In this document: one piece after another, positions 12,601 to 25,900 of the stretch
How the letters are laid out: each line of letters begins with the position of its first letter
Numbering within the stretch: the stretch's first letter is position 1
NCBI GenBank assembly: GCA_002811675.1
Contig: PDIM01000030.1
Location: forward strand, 129,566-193,565
DNA from: Ichthyosporea sp. XGB-2017a
Taxonomy: Eukaryota; Opisthokonta; Ichthyosporea
DNA length: 64,000 bases
Reading direction: 5' to 3'
Notes under the pieces: generated by a model
The model's database searches: none
The model's input: the letters and a program-made list of their open reading frames with translations, nothing else
Told to the model about the DNA's origin: nothing
Position numbers and translations under genes: made by a program

Positions 12601-15600
12601 GACGTTATATGAAGAAAAGAAGGATAAAGAGCTAGTAGCATTAATGCTCGAGTCTCTTGACTGCTCATTTACCAACAAACACTACAGCGTTGGCATCGAG
12701 GCTTCGTTATCTGGTTTTGAAATGTGTGATTTAACGCAGCCCCAAGAATCAGACTGTTACGTAATAGGGACGTCGAAGTTGAATTCCCTTGGTGATGATG
12801 TTAGTGAGGAGAAATCTGGTGATAAAGGTGAGCTGGTAAACGTTGCTATTGTGCAAGTAGATCCTTTGAGCCCAGATTTTGAAGAAGTGTACAAGTCCAC
12901 GGAAAAGGAAGTTATTGTTACCATTAATAGACTCAAAATGAATGTTAACCTAGAGACTTCAGTAATGCTTTTGGATTTTTTTGGAATAATACATGGGAAG
13001 GAAAAAAGCGAAACAGAATATCGAAGAAAATATTCTGGTTTCTCCAAGCGCCGATTGGAAGGGGGCACAAAGCCAGAGGATTCGGGAGAGGCAAAAGCTT
13101 CGAAACGTAGATTAAGCTCATTGCGATCTCAGAGCAGTCAAAGGGGATTCGGTTCTGACCCTGACTTGTTAGGAACGAGTGCTTCTTCGGCCAAAGATTT
13201 GCATGCACTGTTGCAACAAGGCAAAGAAGTTGTCGGTAGAAAATCGGTTTTAGAGCCATCATTTTGGACCAATTTAATTGAATCAAATTATATGTTTAAT
13301 ATCAATTCTCTCACTGCTGTCATGTTTAAGCCATCGGGTATCTTAGGTTCTGCTAGCATGACTGGTGTTTCTGTTAGCGTGAAGAAATATCTGCATGGGG
13401 TAGTTGAGGTAGAAGGTAGCCTCGGTCAAATGTTCTTGAAAGACTTGACCACTATGGGAGCCTACTATGAAGACATTTTTCTTTGCGAAAATAATGTATT
13501 GAATTTCCATATAGTTAATTTCTTATACTTAAATCAGAGTGAACGGAATGGGATTATTGAAATGTGGAACAAAAAGCTGCCTGATGTTGTTACATTGTCT
13601 GAAAACCCAGATAACCCATTTGATGTGTCTTTAAGGGTGGTGATGAAAGAACTCCATTTTGTATATAACTCTCGCTTTATTTCAGAGCTCATCACTTACT
13701 TTAATAATTTCATGTACATGAAAAACTTTTTATGGAGTATGTATTCTCTGTATAGCGAGAATGAAGGGGAAACGAATGCTTTTGAAGAGAAGGAGGAAAT
13801 TCCGTACGTTGGTTCAGAAAACATGTTTTCCCCAGATATTTCAAACAGCCGTAACCGATTTAGTGGGGGAGGTGATTATGGCCTCCCTTTTGATATGGAT
13901 GACATTGAGGAGGCTGTTCGACGGGATAGTGACGAGCTACCTGATTTGTATGCATCTTCGCATGATGCGAAAGGATGTGAGAAGGTGTCTGAAGGCACGT
14001 CTGCAGCACGATCAACCCGTGTTCAGCTAGTAATCCAAATGAAAAGTCCAGTTTTGATAATTCCAAAGAACTCATTTTCACCTTATGTTTTGCTTATTTA
14101 TCCTGGAGATGTTGCAGTAACCAATAAGTTTGAAATGCTCCCCCATGATTATTGCAAGCATGAGCCCGTCCTAAATTATCCGGGCACCGAAGTAGATCTT
14201 TTAAAAATAGAGGTGACTGACATGAGTGTTTTTAGTGGTAAAAGGTCAGAATGTCCGTACGTGACAAGCCGTTCAAAGAATGATGTTGTAAGAAATGGCG
14301 GTGCTATGTCATCGGAATCGAAACGCCCAGAATATGCATTGGCTAATATGCTAGTTCGGCGTTTTAGCCCTATTATTGATAATTTTTCATTGACATTTTG
14401 TATGCAAAGGAACATTGAAATTTATGAGGCTACAAAGCTTAAAGGGTCTTATTTTCATTACTTTGATGGTGCGTCCGTTCTTCCGGATGGTAGCCGAGTG
14501 GGTGATAGTAAAGAGTCTTCGGATATGCGCGACTATGCGGTTCCTGATATGAAAATATTTGGGGTCGTTTCAGATGTCAAGTTCAAATTAAGCGAATGTC
14601 AGTATGAGCTTTTGTACGGAATACTGTACGAAAACATGACAGAGATGCCAGCCTTTGACGAATCCCAAGAAGAGTTTCAAAAGGCTATAGGCTCATCTAT
14701 TCTCCTTTATGACACTTCGTATGAAAAAGCTTTTCGATTGTCAAAAATGCGAGCTAGTCGAGCTGGAAGTGCTTCCATATCGCGTTCTTCTAGTGCAGCC
14801 TTCGATCAAAGTGGGGCCGTGAGTGGCCACACCTTAAGTAAAAGGCTTCGAAATCGCCCTGAAAGTAACTTGAGTACTGGAAGTCAACTGACCAGTAATG
14901 CGGATGGAACAAAGAAGCCGTGGAAGACTTTTGAGATTGATTTTCAGTTTGAAAATGTGGAGTTAGAAATATTTGATGTTAAAAAAGTCCCCAGAGAAAG
15001 CACTTTTGGGCAGAACCATGACAATGACAATGACAATGAAAAAGGTTTTACTGCGGCGCATGCAAATGGTAGCTCTAAGTTCTTTGGCTATTCGTCATCT
15101 GATGTCGACGCTGAAGCTTATTCTAACAGTGAGGTGTTCTTAAACCTCATGAATGCCGAGGTTGATTCTTGGTATAATTCAGATAAGAGGTTACATAGGA
15201 AATGCTGTTCTTTAGCTAGACTCGACTTTCGTTTATGTACGCTGTCGTATGAGAGCTGGTCAAACTCGACGCATTTGACGGAGATAGATTGCCCACAGAT
15301 TGCCGTGCATGATAGTCGCGACTATACCAAGAATGTGTTTACGGAAATTTTAAAACCAGGTTGTAAGAACTCCAAGCGAAAAGAATCCGTTGATGAAGTT
15401 GGATCTGTGGGTTCGACGAATTCTACTTTTGAAAAGTCTCCTCAACTTCACATCACAATTCGAGGTAAAGGTACTCAGCAAAATATTAATGTTTTGCTGG
15501 ACAACAATAAGATTCATTTTGTGTTTGACTGGATGCTGTTGATTAAGAGTTTTTGGTTTGCGGAAACCCTGAATATGGACGCATCGTCAAAGGATATGGT

Positions 15601-18600
15601 TTCGGTTGGAAGTAAAATTAACAGAACGCCTAGTAATTGGGATGTTGAGAGCGACGATAAGCTTATGTCTCCTTCTTCGGTGAACGCTGCAAACAGCGTG
15701 ACAATGAATACGGAGGAGTCTGTTATCAAGAAAGGGCGGAAACTGTATCCCTCGGATGTGCCAAAGTATATTTTTCAACTTAGCGTAAGCATAACAGACC
15801 CGGAATTTGTTATTTTAGAGGATGTTACGTCACTAAATACTAGTGCTGTTGGGGCAAAGTTCTGCTGTGCTTTGAACTACAAGCTAATTAATGGAACTAC
15901 AGAAAAGGTCACGATGGTGTGGCAAGATATAACAATATTTTCTTATGGGGTAAATCAGCCAACTGCGACTGATGTACAGTCTTCAGTAGAGGCTTTATCC
16001 ATCGTTGACCCGTTCAACATTACAGTGAATGTTACCCGAGTACTCAAAAATGAAATTTTGAACCAGCGCCCTACACAGACGGAAACAAGAGAGCTTTTTT
16101 TGGGTGTTGAAGACTTTGACGCAAAGGTGTCTTATCATGATATTAAACTACTTCTCTGTATTGTAAATTCTCTCCCGGCAAATGTTTGGGCACACTATAA
16201 GGGTGATAGCTCGTCAAATGGGACGTCACACGCTGAATCTATTGCTTCACAGTTTGGGTCATCTGGTGAATCTTCCAGGCGTGGTTCGGCTTTTAACCTG
16301 GATTCTGAACTTATCCATGAAATCAAAGGGAAAGAAGCCGGGGAAATTAATTCTTCGAAAGCTTCAGAAGCAATTCGATCTATCCAAAACACAATGGAAT
16401 CGTGCCAACCTATGCAGATCGATAGTGTAGGAGGCTCAAATAGTATGGGGAGTTTGTCGGGTGGTAGTAAGCAGAAAAGTCATATATCTGAGGAGAGTTT
16501 GGCAGCCATAGAGAAAAAGGAAAAGGCTATTTCTAGTGGCACGATTTTTGCTCAGGGTAGTGGTCATGGACTAAGCTATCACGAAAAAATTGGAAAATTG
16601 CAAAGTCTAGGATACACTCGAGAATGGTGTGCTGTTGCGCTTGACAAAACAAAAAATAGCATGGCAAGTGCATCTCTTTGGCTCTTTGAAGAAGCCCCTC
16701 GCTTTGAATCCAGTCGAATTAGCGCGCCAAAAACGATTTCTCGCCGAAATAGTCTTGCTCTTAACAGTGGCGGCAGTGAAACTGACTTGGGATTGGAAAA
16801 GGATGAGTGCATACTGTGCATCGTAGAAAAGCTAAACGCATGTGCGAATTCTATGAATTTTACCTTAATCAATGATTGCAAAGGTTTGGATATACCATTG
16901 TTTGTCGTACGAATCCGTGAACTTGAAGTGGAACTACAAGACTGGAGCCATACACTTAAGGGACTTGGAAGCGCAAGGACATCTGCAAATTATTACAATG
17001 TGCGCAATGCGAGTTGGGAGCCTTTAGTGGAGAATTGGTCAGCCAATGTGCAATTTAAAACTAAGTTTGAAAGTTGTGGACCGTATTGGTACCTCGGGTT
17101 TACGTCACCAAATAGACTGGAAGTCACTCTAAGTAAGACATTCATTGACACTTTTATTGTGACACAGCAAGAGTGGACCGAAGATTACTTCAACAACCCA
17201 AGATCGAAGAGACAGCCTTTTGTTCCTTACGTTTTGAAGAATGAAACAGGAGATCCGCTTCTTTTTTGGTTGTCAAAAGGTACAAAAAGCCATGATGAAG
17301 CATCACTTTTTCTGGACAACGTCGAGTCTTGCAAAGTCCATGTGGTTGAAGATGGTAAATCTGAGCCGTTTTCATTTACCAAAAATTCGTCCCGAGCTTC
17401 GGTATTTCAGACTAAGCGCAAGCCTGGTGCGAATATTAAGGCTGCTAAAAGTATTGTTATTCAACTTCGTGAACATTTGCCCAGTAAACCTGTTTTGGTA
17501 GACGTTGTAGGTACTTTTGTTGTTGATGTCGAGCGTGATAGCGGTCCTGTTCGAGGTGTGACTGAGGGAAACGAAAGTAAATCTGGTGAGCATTTTTCTC
17601 GTGTTGTTTTTGACATTGAACTCAAAAATGGCGGAAAGCAGATTACGATTCGCTCTGCATTTGTCTTTGTGAACGAATTGATCATCCCAATTGAGTTTCG
17701 CATGGACATTCCTTCTGGGCATGGGTCTTCTCTTGAAACAGTTATACTCGGCACTGCTCCTCCTGGAGAATCGGTTGCTATTCCGGTGAACCACGTGCTT
17801 GATGCCAAAGTCCTAGTTCGCCCATATGGTTTGGCATATAATTGGAGTTCGCAGTGTATATCTTGGGTTGTTTTTAAGAGAATTACGGGCAAATCAATTG
17901 GTTATTTGACATGCAAAGGAGAAGATGAAACAGATAGATTTATTAAGCTTTGTGTTGAAACGGAGAAGGAGTCTATTCCCGAGGAAATGCGGCCTTTTCC
18001 CTGCCATAAGTTTACAATATCTGCGCCCATTGTATTGCAGAATCTGTTGCCAGTATCTGTGCAATATGCAATCGTTGACACCTCAATGAACGAATTGTTG
18101 GAAAAGGGTCAAAGTGTTCCATTATTTCACTTAGATATGAAGAACAATATTCTGATGAAAATACTGGTGCAGAACTATCAGTGGTCTGGAACTTTTTTGA
18201 TTAATACGAGCAACCCTGACCTGCCAGTGGCCACACAAATTCCACTAAAGGATGGAAATGACCGTATTTTGAACTTGCGAGTGAAGAATGAACAGCTATT
18301 AAAGAGTGGGCCTAGAACCATATCCCTCTACTGTGACTATTGGATGATCAACACAACAGGACTTCCTCTGATGTATAAACAGGAAGGAAAGTTTACTCAG
18401 GCAGCTGCTGGTCAGTTTGAAAATGCATATTTTGAAACCCTTGATTGCAAAGTCGCGGACGAAAAGCTGGAACGGGGAAAAAAAGCTGAGCCTTTCATGT
18501 TTGCATATTCGAACGAAGATGACCTAGATGATCTTCGGTGTCGAGTGCGTGCTCCTCGTACACATTATAGTCAAGCATTTGGGCTTGATGCTGTTGGTCG

Positions 18601-21600
18601 CACGGGTTATGTTATGCTTCGGGAAAAGCATGGTGAGGGAAAGCCGGACTCTTTGTATGAAATAGGCATTAAAGTTCGAATGGGAAGAGGTAGATTTTAT
18701 ATGACCAAAGTTATTCATTTTATGCCCAGATTTCTTCTGGTGAACTCAAGCTCCTTTCCTATTCGATTTTCCCAGCAGTGCATGCTTCAACTTGGTCCAA
18801 GAACTGCAACAACTTTGCCTGAAACATTTTGGGTTTTGGAGCCGGGCGACCGGGAGCCATTTCATTGGCCTCGAGCAGATCGTGATCAATTGTTTTGCAT
18901 CAGTCTTCCCGACTTGGGGTACAAACAGTGGTTGTGGTCTGGTGGGTTTACTATTGATGGCGCTGGTGAGTTTCATGTTAAAGTGCGAAGCAAACAGAAT
19001 TTTAAGCAAGCTGTTATTTTGAAAGTGGATATCAAAGTGGTTAAAGCCATGTTTGTCGTCATTTTTCGTAATTATGAAGGTATTCAGCCGTTTCGCTTAG
19101 AAAATATGTCTCATGTTTCAATCAATTATCATCAGACTGATGTATCCATGGTAGAGACCCTTGCCCCATTGACTTCGTGCGTGTATGTCTGGGATCAACC
19201 ATCATTACCGCACATGCTAAAGCTGTATGTAACGGATACCGACTACCGAAATGCACAGGAGTACCCCCTTTCTGAAATTCACAGAGGAAGCCCGCTGTAT
19301 TATAGAAATTACTTTTACATCCATCTCTCCAACAATCTTGTTCTCGACGTTGAACATGTCTCCAATGCGCGAGGTGAAACATTTACGTTAGTTGTTCTTA
19401 ACAATGTGTCAATGCAACGCCCAGGGTGTGATGGCCAGCTGTGGCAGATGACAATAGACGGGAAGGTTAAGCACAAACTCACTGGTCTTGTGCTTGACTC
19501 GCTTAGTAGCAGTGAGCGTGGTACTTCGTCAAACCCTTTCATCACGGGATCCTTACTTTGTCTTCGTGCCGCTAATGATTATTCACTTACACAGCAGTGG
19601 CGTATTCAGAATCACAGATTGGTTTGCGTCAAGTGTCCTAAATATGTGGCGAGTGTTCGTGCTGATATCCCAGAGTGAGGGTGTCGACTAATCCTTGCAC
19701 CAGACGTTACAAATGCCAACCCAGAGATGGAAGTCCCTAATAATCTCATCCAGGTGTTCCACGTAAAGAAGCTACGACCTGGTTCTGGTGCCCTTGGGGT
19801 AGAAGTTGTTGCTGATGGGCCAACTCGAGTCCTGCGTATTACCGACCTTTATGAACGCAAGCGAGGCGCAGGAAGACTCTTGTCGCATTCTGCAAATAAT
19901 ATCAACTCACATGCTGGGGCCGAGACAAGTATAAGTTCTATTGTATCCGGAAGTGGGACAAGCTGGGATTTATTGGATGAGAGTGGACAGCAAAAGATGC
20001 TCAACATGCATAACGCTGAGAAACTAGTTGAACGTGAAGTTGCGGATTATAACGTGTGCTTGGACAAAGGTATAGGTATTAGCTTTGTTGATAGTTCTCC
20101 AAAAGAGCTTTGCTATTTCTTTGTGCAAGGTATTCGATTAGATGCATCTCAAAGCTCGACCACTATGTCAGTCGAAATGAGTATTAGCAATATTCAGTTA
20201 GATAACCAAAGTGTTTGTCGACCAACGTTTCCTATAATACTGTCATCGGTATCTGCTGATCGCGGAGAGCAAGATAGCCTGCCCATGATACATTTTTCTG
20301 TTATTAAATCAGTTAAAGGACCTGGGCGAGATGTATCCGTGTCCATGAATGATGAAACATCTGTCGTTCTGCATGAATGCGACGTGATTAAAGGACTATC
20401 ATTTCTCATCCAAGAGCTTTCAATTACAATCGAAGAAAAGCTTCTGTTTCAGCTCCTTCAGTTTGCAAGATTTGATGTGCTGACCCAAGAAGAGCTGGAA
20501 GAAGAAGATCATATTCAAGATTCGGCAGACTTTTTGAGTGATGAGAATCTTACTTTAGACGAGTTGGGGGAGCGTAAAATGTATTTTGAATTACTTCTGC
20601 TTCAACCCGTGAAAATGAACTTGACTGTTTTGACCTCATCCGATTTGAGTCCGGAAATGGAAAAGCTAAAATGGCGCATGGGTCTAGGCTCGCTCGTTAG
20701 TATTGACAATGCCGCAATGATGTTGAATGCTTTGGCCCTTGAGCATCCGTTTGCGACTGGAAGTACTTTGCTTAACCTGATCAGAAAGCACTACAAACAG
20801 GAAATTTTAAAGCAGACATACAAAATAATTGGCTCTGCTGACTTCTTAGGGAATCCTATTGGGATGTGGAATAATATCTCAACGGGATTTAAAGACCTCT
20901 TCTATGAGCCTGCAGAGGGTCTTTTCAATGATAAAAAAGCCTTTTCTGAGGGACTTAAAAAGGGAGCGTCAAGTTTCTTTCAAAATATTGGGTATGGCTT
21001 GTCCAATTCCGCTTCGAAAATCACGGGTACTATTTCAAAAGGACTTGCAGATGCTTCCATGGACAAAAATTTTCAGAATGAGCGTCAACAGAGGAAAGCA
21101 ATTCGACACAAAGACAAATTGGATGCCATTGGTGAGGGTTTTGTTGGTGTTGGAAAGGGTTTCTTGGGTGGGATTACTGGAATTGTTACTCAACCAATAT
21201 CGGGAGCAAACTCGGAGGGCGTTGGGGGATTTTTTAAGGGCGTTGGCAAAGGAATGGTTGGTGTCATAGCCAAACCTGTGAGTGGGGTGTTTGATTTGGC
21301 AAGTGAGGCGTCTGCTGCACTGCGGGACACTACACGGCTGTCTCGTCGCGTTTCTCAAGTGCGACTGCCTCGCCATATTGGGCCTGATGGAATAGTCATC
21401 CCATACTCACATCGAGAAGCTTTGGGAAAGGATTTGCTCATCAAGCTAAATGGGTACAACCAGCGTGAGTTCTACGTTTCCCACTTTAACGTGGGTGCAA
21501 ACCTTCCGTTGGTGCTGGTCACATCGGAACGGGTTTTGGTTGTGTCGATAACTGGAGAGCGTAATGAGCAATCTTCATCTTTATCTAACCCAAACCTGCG

Positions 21601-21952
21601 TCAGGCAAGGCGAAACTCTAGTGATGATGGTAATTCGAAGCAAGAAATTTCCGTCAAATGGGAACTTTTATTTTCGGGAATTAGACGAACCGAAATTAAT
21701 GCTGAAGGTGTGACGCTCCTCACACATCGTTTGGCACTGGGACAAGGTGTATTGACAGAGAATATATTTGAGAAGAATGCGATGATATATGTGATGACTA
21801 CTGAAATCAACAACACTCAACCCGGAAGAGTAAACGAGGAACGCAATGTTCTCATTCCAACCATGAACTCGTCAGTGGCTAAAACTGTCAAGGAGAAAAT
21901 TGACTATGCGCTTGATCTTCATTTACACAGGTTAGAGGTTGTGAGGATATAG
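6659..21952 (+). CDS. VPS13D: VPS13D-like bridge lipid-transport protein, frame interrupted by one in-frame TGA
   Basis: An intronless frame of 4,339 codons (6659-19678) is followed, in the same frame after one TGA at 19676-19678, by coding sequence to 21952; together about 5,097 codons. Features in order: N-terminal chorein domain (MFESFAIDLLNRYLG, IPWSRI) at about 1-110; a long repeating beta-groove region; a UBA domain at about 3305-3345 (KIGKLQSLGYTREW), which marks the VPS13D branch; an SHR-BD/VAB adaptor region at about 3650-4150; a beta-trefoil-like stretch containing the TGA; a C-terminal ATG2-C-like helical region and a PH-like end. Known role: bulk phospholipid transfer at membrane contact sites. 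Sequence just after the TGA still reads as the same domain, so one gene is likely. Read-through, an allele defect or a base error could explain the stop. TATA-like TATTTATAAG at 6470-6479. Confidence 0.88.
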
Positions 21953-22227
21953 ACAATTGATTCTAGACAAAGTTACCATAATAGAAGTAAGGCGGGTGTG
22001 TAACAATACCTAAAAGAAAGTAAGAAAATGGAGGAAAATGATGCGAGAAAAAAAAAATTACAAACCAAAGGAGATAACTGTAAAGAGGTAAAAAATAAAG
22101 AAACCCCGCAGTGTGCATAAAAAAGAATTATGTAACGGAGATTTGCCTGTCTTGCTGTTTGTTTCGAAATCTCCAGATCCAAAAGCAGTGTGAAGTGTTT
22201 GAGTTCAGAAATTTTTAATCATATTAG

Positions 22228-22776
22228 ATGGATGCCGATAGAATATTTGAAGATTCCATGCACTCCCAGTTGGAGCGCCTTCTTTTGCAAATGGCGGATC
22301 TAAAGGAAGCGCTGGAAGAGGGCGATATCACCCAGGAGGAGTATGAAGAATCCAAACAGGACACGCTGGAGCAGCTTGAGCTGTTCCAAAATAATATCAA
22401 TGCGCTTCTGGAAGATGGTCAAGGCGCAAAGGGCGCGCAAGGGGGGGAGGCTGACCGCAGGGGCTCTCAAGATGGGCTTGCCCGCACAAGACTAGCGACG
22501 CGAGCGGTGATTGGGGAAAAGTTTCGCACACATCAGGTTCTGAAAATGTTTGCGGGCAAAGAAACTGAACAACTCCGTGTTCGATTTCAATCAATCCAGG
22601 AACAGCATCGCTTGGATCGTGATAGAGCGGCCCCTGAAAAGCAACAGAAGTACATCGCGGGTGGACTGGAGATAATCATTGCGTTACGCGCTCTGGGAGA
22701 ATCACTGAACGAGGACGAAGAAGCTTTTGTTCAAAAATATGCCGCAAACGATCTCACAGATATGGAAGAGCTATAA
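22228..22776 (+). CDS. LZIC: LZIC-like protein (leucine zipper plus ICAT-like domain)
   Basis: The 182-aa intronless protein opens with a leucine-zipper-like helix (QLERLLLQMADLKEALEEG, then YEESKQDTLEQLELF at about 35-50) that resembles human LZIC closely. A glycine/alanine-rich linker (about 65-80) precedes a C-terminal ICAT-like part with FRTHQVLKMFAGKE, QLRVRF and IIALRALGESLNEDEEAF. Human LZIC is 190 aa, so the length fits. ICAT domains bind beta-catenin in animals; whether this one binds an armadillo protein is unknown, and LZIC itself is not a clear Wnt inhibitor. It lies 275 bp after VPS13 on the same strand. An AATAAA signal at 22885-22890 ends the transcript, converging with LYS2. 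Confidence 0.85.
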   Translation: MDADRIFEDSMHSQLERLLLQMADLKEALEEGDITQEEYEESKQDTLEQLELFQNNINALLEDGQGAKGAQGGEADRRGSQDGLARTRLATRAVIGEKFRTHQVLKMFAGKETEQLRVRFQSIQEQHRLDRDRAAPEKQQKYIAGGLEIIIALRALGESLNEDEEAFVQKYAANDLTDMEEL

Positions 22777-22884
22777 ATTCCGTTCCATTTAACCACTTTT
22801 TCTTTGCTTTTTATTGATTGGCTCCCTCTCCTATACTTTCATTTCCCGTCAGCAGGACTGGCTTCACTTCCCTCTGTAGTTTTG

Positions 22885-22943
22885 AATAAACCTACCAGCG
22901 CACAAACCCAAAATAACGAAGTTCTTTTTCTTACGTTTTTATT
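22885..22943. terminator. Convergent polyadenylation signals of LZIC and LYS2
   Basis: AATAAA on the plus strand (22885-22890) serves LZIC. TTTATT at 22938-22943, which is AATAAA on the minus strand, lies about 20 bp beyond the LYS2 stop codon. The two 3' ends therefore almost meet within 190 bp. Confidence 0.6.
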
Positions 22944-22963
22944 GTGATAAAATAGGGGTAACT

Positions 22964-25900
22964 TTAGACATTGCGTCTTCCAGTTTTCATAAATACCACC
23001 CCGTTCAACATTGTCGATAGGTCCGGGAGCGGCTCTACTTTGTCTTTACCCGCACGCACATCTTTGGTAGCGGGCATGGGACTCTGCTGTGGCACAGAAC
23101 GATGAAGAGCAGTCTGTGGAGAAGGCATGTCAATGTATCCAGTGTATACAAGATAGCTGAGATAGATACCCATGCATGAATGCATCGACGGGCATTCACT
23201 AACACATCGGGAACTTGAATCTGCACTGGACTGTTCAATAGAGGCAAGAGCTTTGAACAAGTCGGTGGCGTCTAGTGCGGGTGATTTGGACTTCGTAGGT
23301 AGGTCATCAAGCACAAAGTGAAGCAGAGGATACAATGCATTACTCTTTGACTCCAAGGTAAGCTTCATTAGAGACTCTCTCCATTCCACATATTCAACAA
23401 ACTCAACATCGTACCCATAGCGAACAAGGGCTTGAAAGTAGTCACTGAATCGGTAAACCTCGGGATTGACAATGTGATATGCTTGCCCAAAAAATCTCGC
23501 TTCTCCTCCAATACTGACAATGCTATCTGCGACAAAATCCACAGAGCACATGTTTACCCGATTTTGCATAATAGGTGCTTGCTTTAACTGAATGCACCCT
23601 TTAATTAACCGAACAAGATAATCATCAATGTTCATCACTCCATTTGTGCTTTCGCCAGTGATGTAGCCGGGACGGAAAATGGTAAAAGGTATACCTCTTT
23701 GTGGCCCCGCAATTCTCAAAAGAATATTTTCACTAACCCATTTGGATTGGCCATACCCTACATTCAACCCAGCACCTCCACGTACAGGCAGAGGATCCTT
23801 TTCTTTAATAGCACTAGTCTGCTGCATGTAATAGGACGAATCAAAGATGGAAGTTGACGATATAAAGTGAAATGGCTTAATGTGATGTGTAGTCGCTAGC
23901 CGCAATCCTTCTACGGTTCCATTTACATTCATTGGCTTAAGTTTTGCATATGGGTACACCCAATGTACAAGGGCACCATTGTGATAAATGACATCTGTGC
24001 ACTCCGCAAGCTCTGCAAACTGTTCATCTGTCAATGCAAATTTACCCTCACCCAAATCTCCAACTACAGGAACTATGCGATGATCAAATCGCCCGTCCTC
24101 CGCCCACAAAAGATGAGTTTTCAGATTCTGAATCAACCTCTCTAAACCCTCAGCCTCACCTTTTGCACGAACAAGACAATACACCTTTGTTTCTGGATAT
24201 TTCCCAAGAAGTCGATGCAGCAAGAAGCTTCCTAGAAATCCAGTAGCACCTGTTAGAAAGACGCCTTTGGGGTTTTCTTTCCAGGGGACAAATTGTGGCA
24301 ATCCCTTTGTTGTAATGCACTCGTCAAGAGTAATCTCTGCCTCCAGGTTCACGCCACTTGGCGTGTCTGCGGCTGACTCACTGGATCCCCCTTTCACTTT
24401 ACTAACATATCCACCACACATTTCAGCGTTCAAATTCTCAATAGCATTGGCTAGTCTTTCCACTGTAGGGTATTGATATAAGAGATTCAATGGCATTTCA
24501 AATTTAAAAGCTTGACGCAATTGAAATGTCAAACGTGTAGCGATGATGGAATGGCCGCCAATCTCAAAAAAGTTATCACGAATAGAATAAACAGGCACCC
24601 CAAGCACGTCTTCCCAAATACCCATAACCTTCTTTTGTGTGGCTGTTAGAGGGCCCTGTCCCTTTTCACTGCCATCCCCAGAGTTGTTGTTGGCCACATT
24701 TGCAGCCTGCTGCTTTCGAAGCAAAGCAATATCAGGAAATGGAAGCTTGTTACGGTCAATTTTTCCGTTAGGCGTAAGGGGCATTCGACTCAAAGGGAAA
24801 AAGACCGATGGAACTGAATACGACGGAAGTTTTTCTTTGAGGTGCTCCCGGATACTCTGAATATCAGGCTGGCCATTTGGTGCCTGGGCAGATGGAACAA
24901 AGTATGACACAATCACTTTCTCTTCATTCGCATCGCGCTTAACCATTGTAACGTTTTCACGAACATGGCTATGTTGCCCCAAGTGTGTATCAATTTCGCC
25001 AAGCTCAATGCGGAATCCTCTTATTTTCACTTGAAAGTCTGCGCGTCCTATGCATTCAACAGTACCATCACTCATATAACGACCGAGATCGCCAGTGCGA
25101 TACAAGCGATCCATTAATGAAACATCTTCACCACCATTGGCATCTACACCCTCATCAAAGGGATTTGCGAGGAATTTCTTTGCAGTTTCTTCCGGTAAGC
25201 CTAAATACCCTTTGCTCAAATGCGGGCTGCGCACAAAAATTTCACCAAGTTCACCAATGCCACACATGTGAAACTTTTCCCTCTCACCCGTTAAGGATGT
25301 AGAAGGGTTCATAACTAATAGTTGCACGTCCTTCATGCCTCGACCAGACGGCAGAATATCTTTGTGATGCAATAAATCACCCTCGCCAGCAGGAACAGTC
25401 AGATAACTTACAGCCCGCTGAGTCTCAGTCGTGCCATACATATTTATCACACTCATCTTGGGCGCCAACGCTTGAAGACGCACAACGTCACGTTTAGTAA
25501 GAACATCACCAACAAAGAACGCGTGTCGAAAAGCACCCATTTTGGCGCTTGCATTTGCAGTCAGCAATTGTCCCATTGCTGGAGTAAGATGAGTGATAGT
25601 CACTTTTTCCTCTGCACACCATTCAGCTAGACGTCCAGGTGTCCCGATAATCTCTGATGAAGGGATGTGAATTACCGCTCCCAAAAACAGGGGAGTAAAA
25701 ACATCTCTCTGAATTGGATCATGTGCGATTCCTGAGAGCATTGTAAATCTATCTTCGTGTGTCAGGTTGAATTCGCTTGCCATCCAAGGATAAAAATGAG
25801 TAAGAGAAATGTGTCGGCCTCGAACAGCCTTCGGTATACCTGTACTACCGGAAGTAAATGACAAAGTTCCTACATCATTTGGGCTTATTGGCACTTGGGG

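Noticed and set aside
19675-19703. A 29-nt GT...AG intron covering the VPS13 in-frame TGA
   Set aside because: It has a donor-like GTGAGG, a CTAAT word and a CAG end, but 29 nt is not a multiple of three, shifts the frame and is much shorter than every other intron here.
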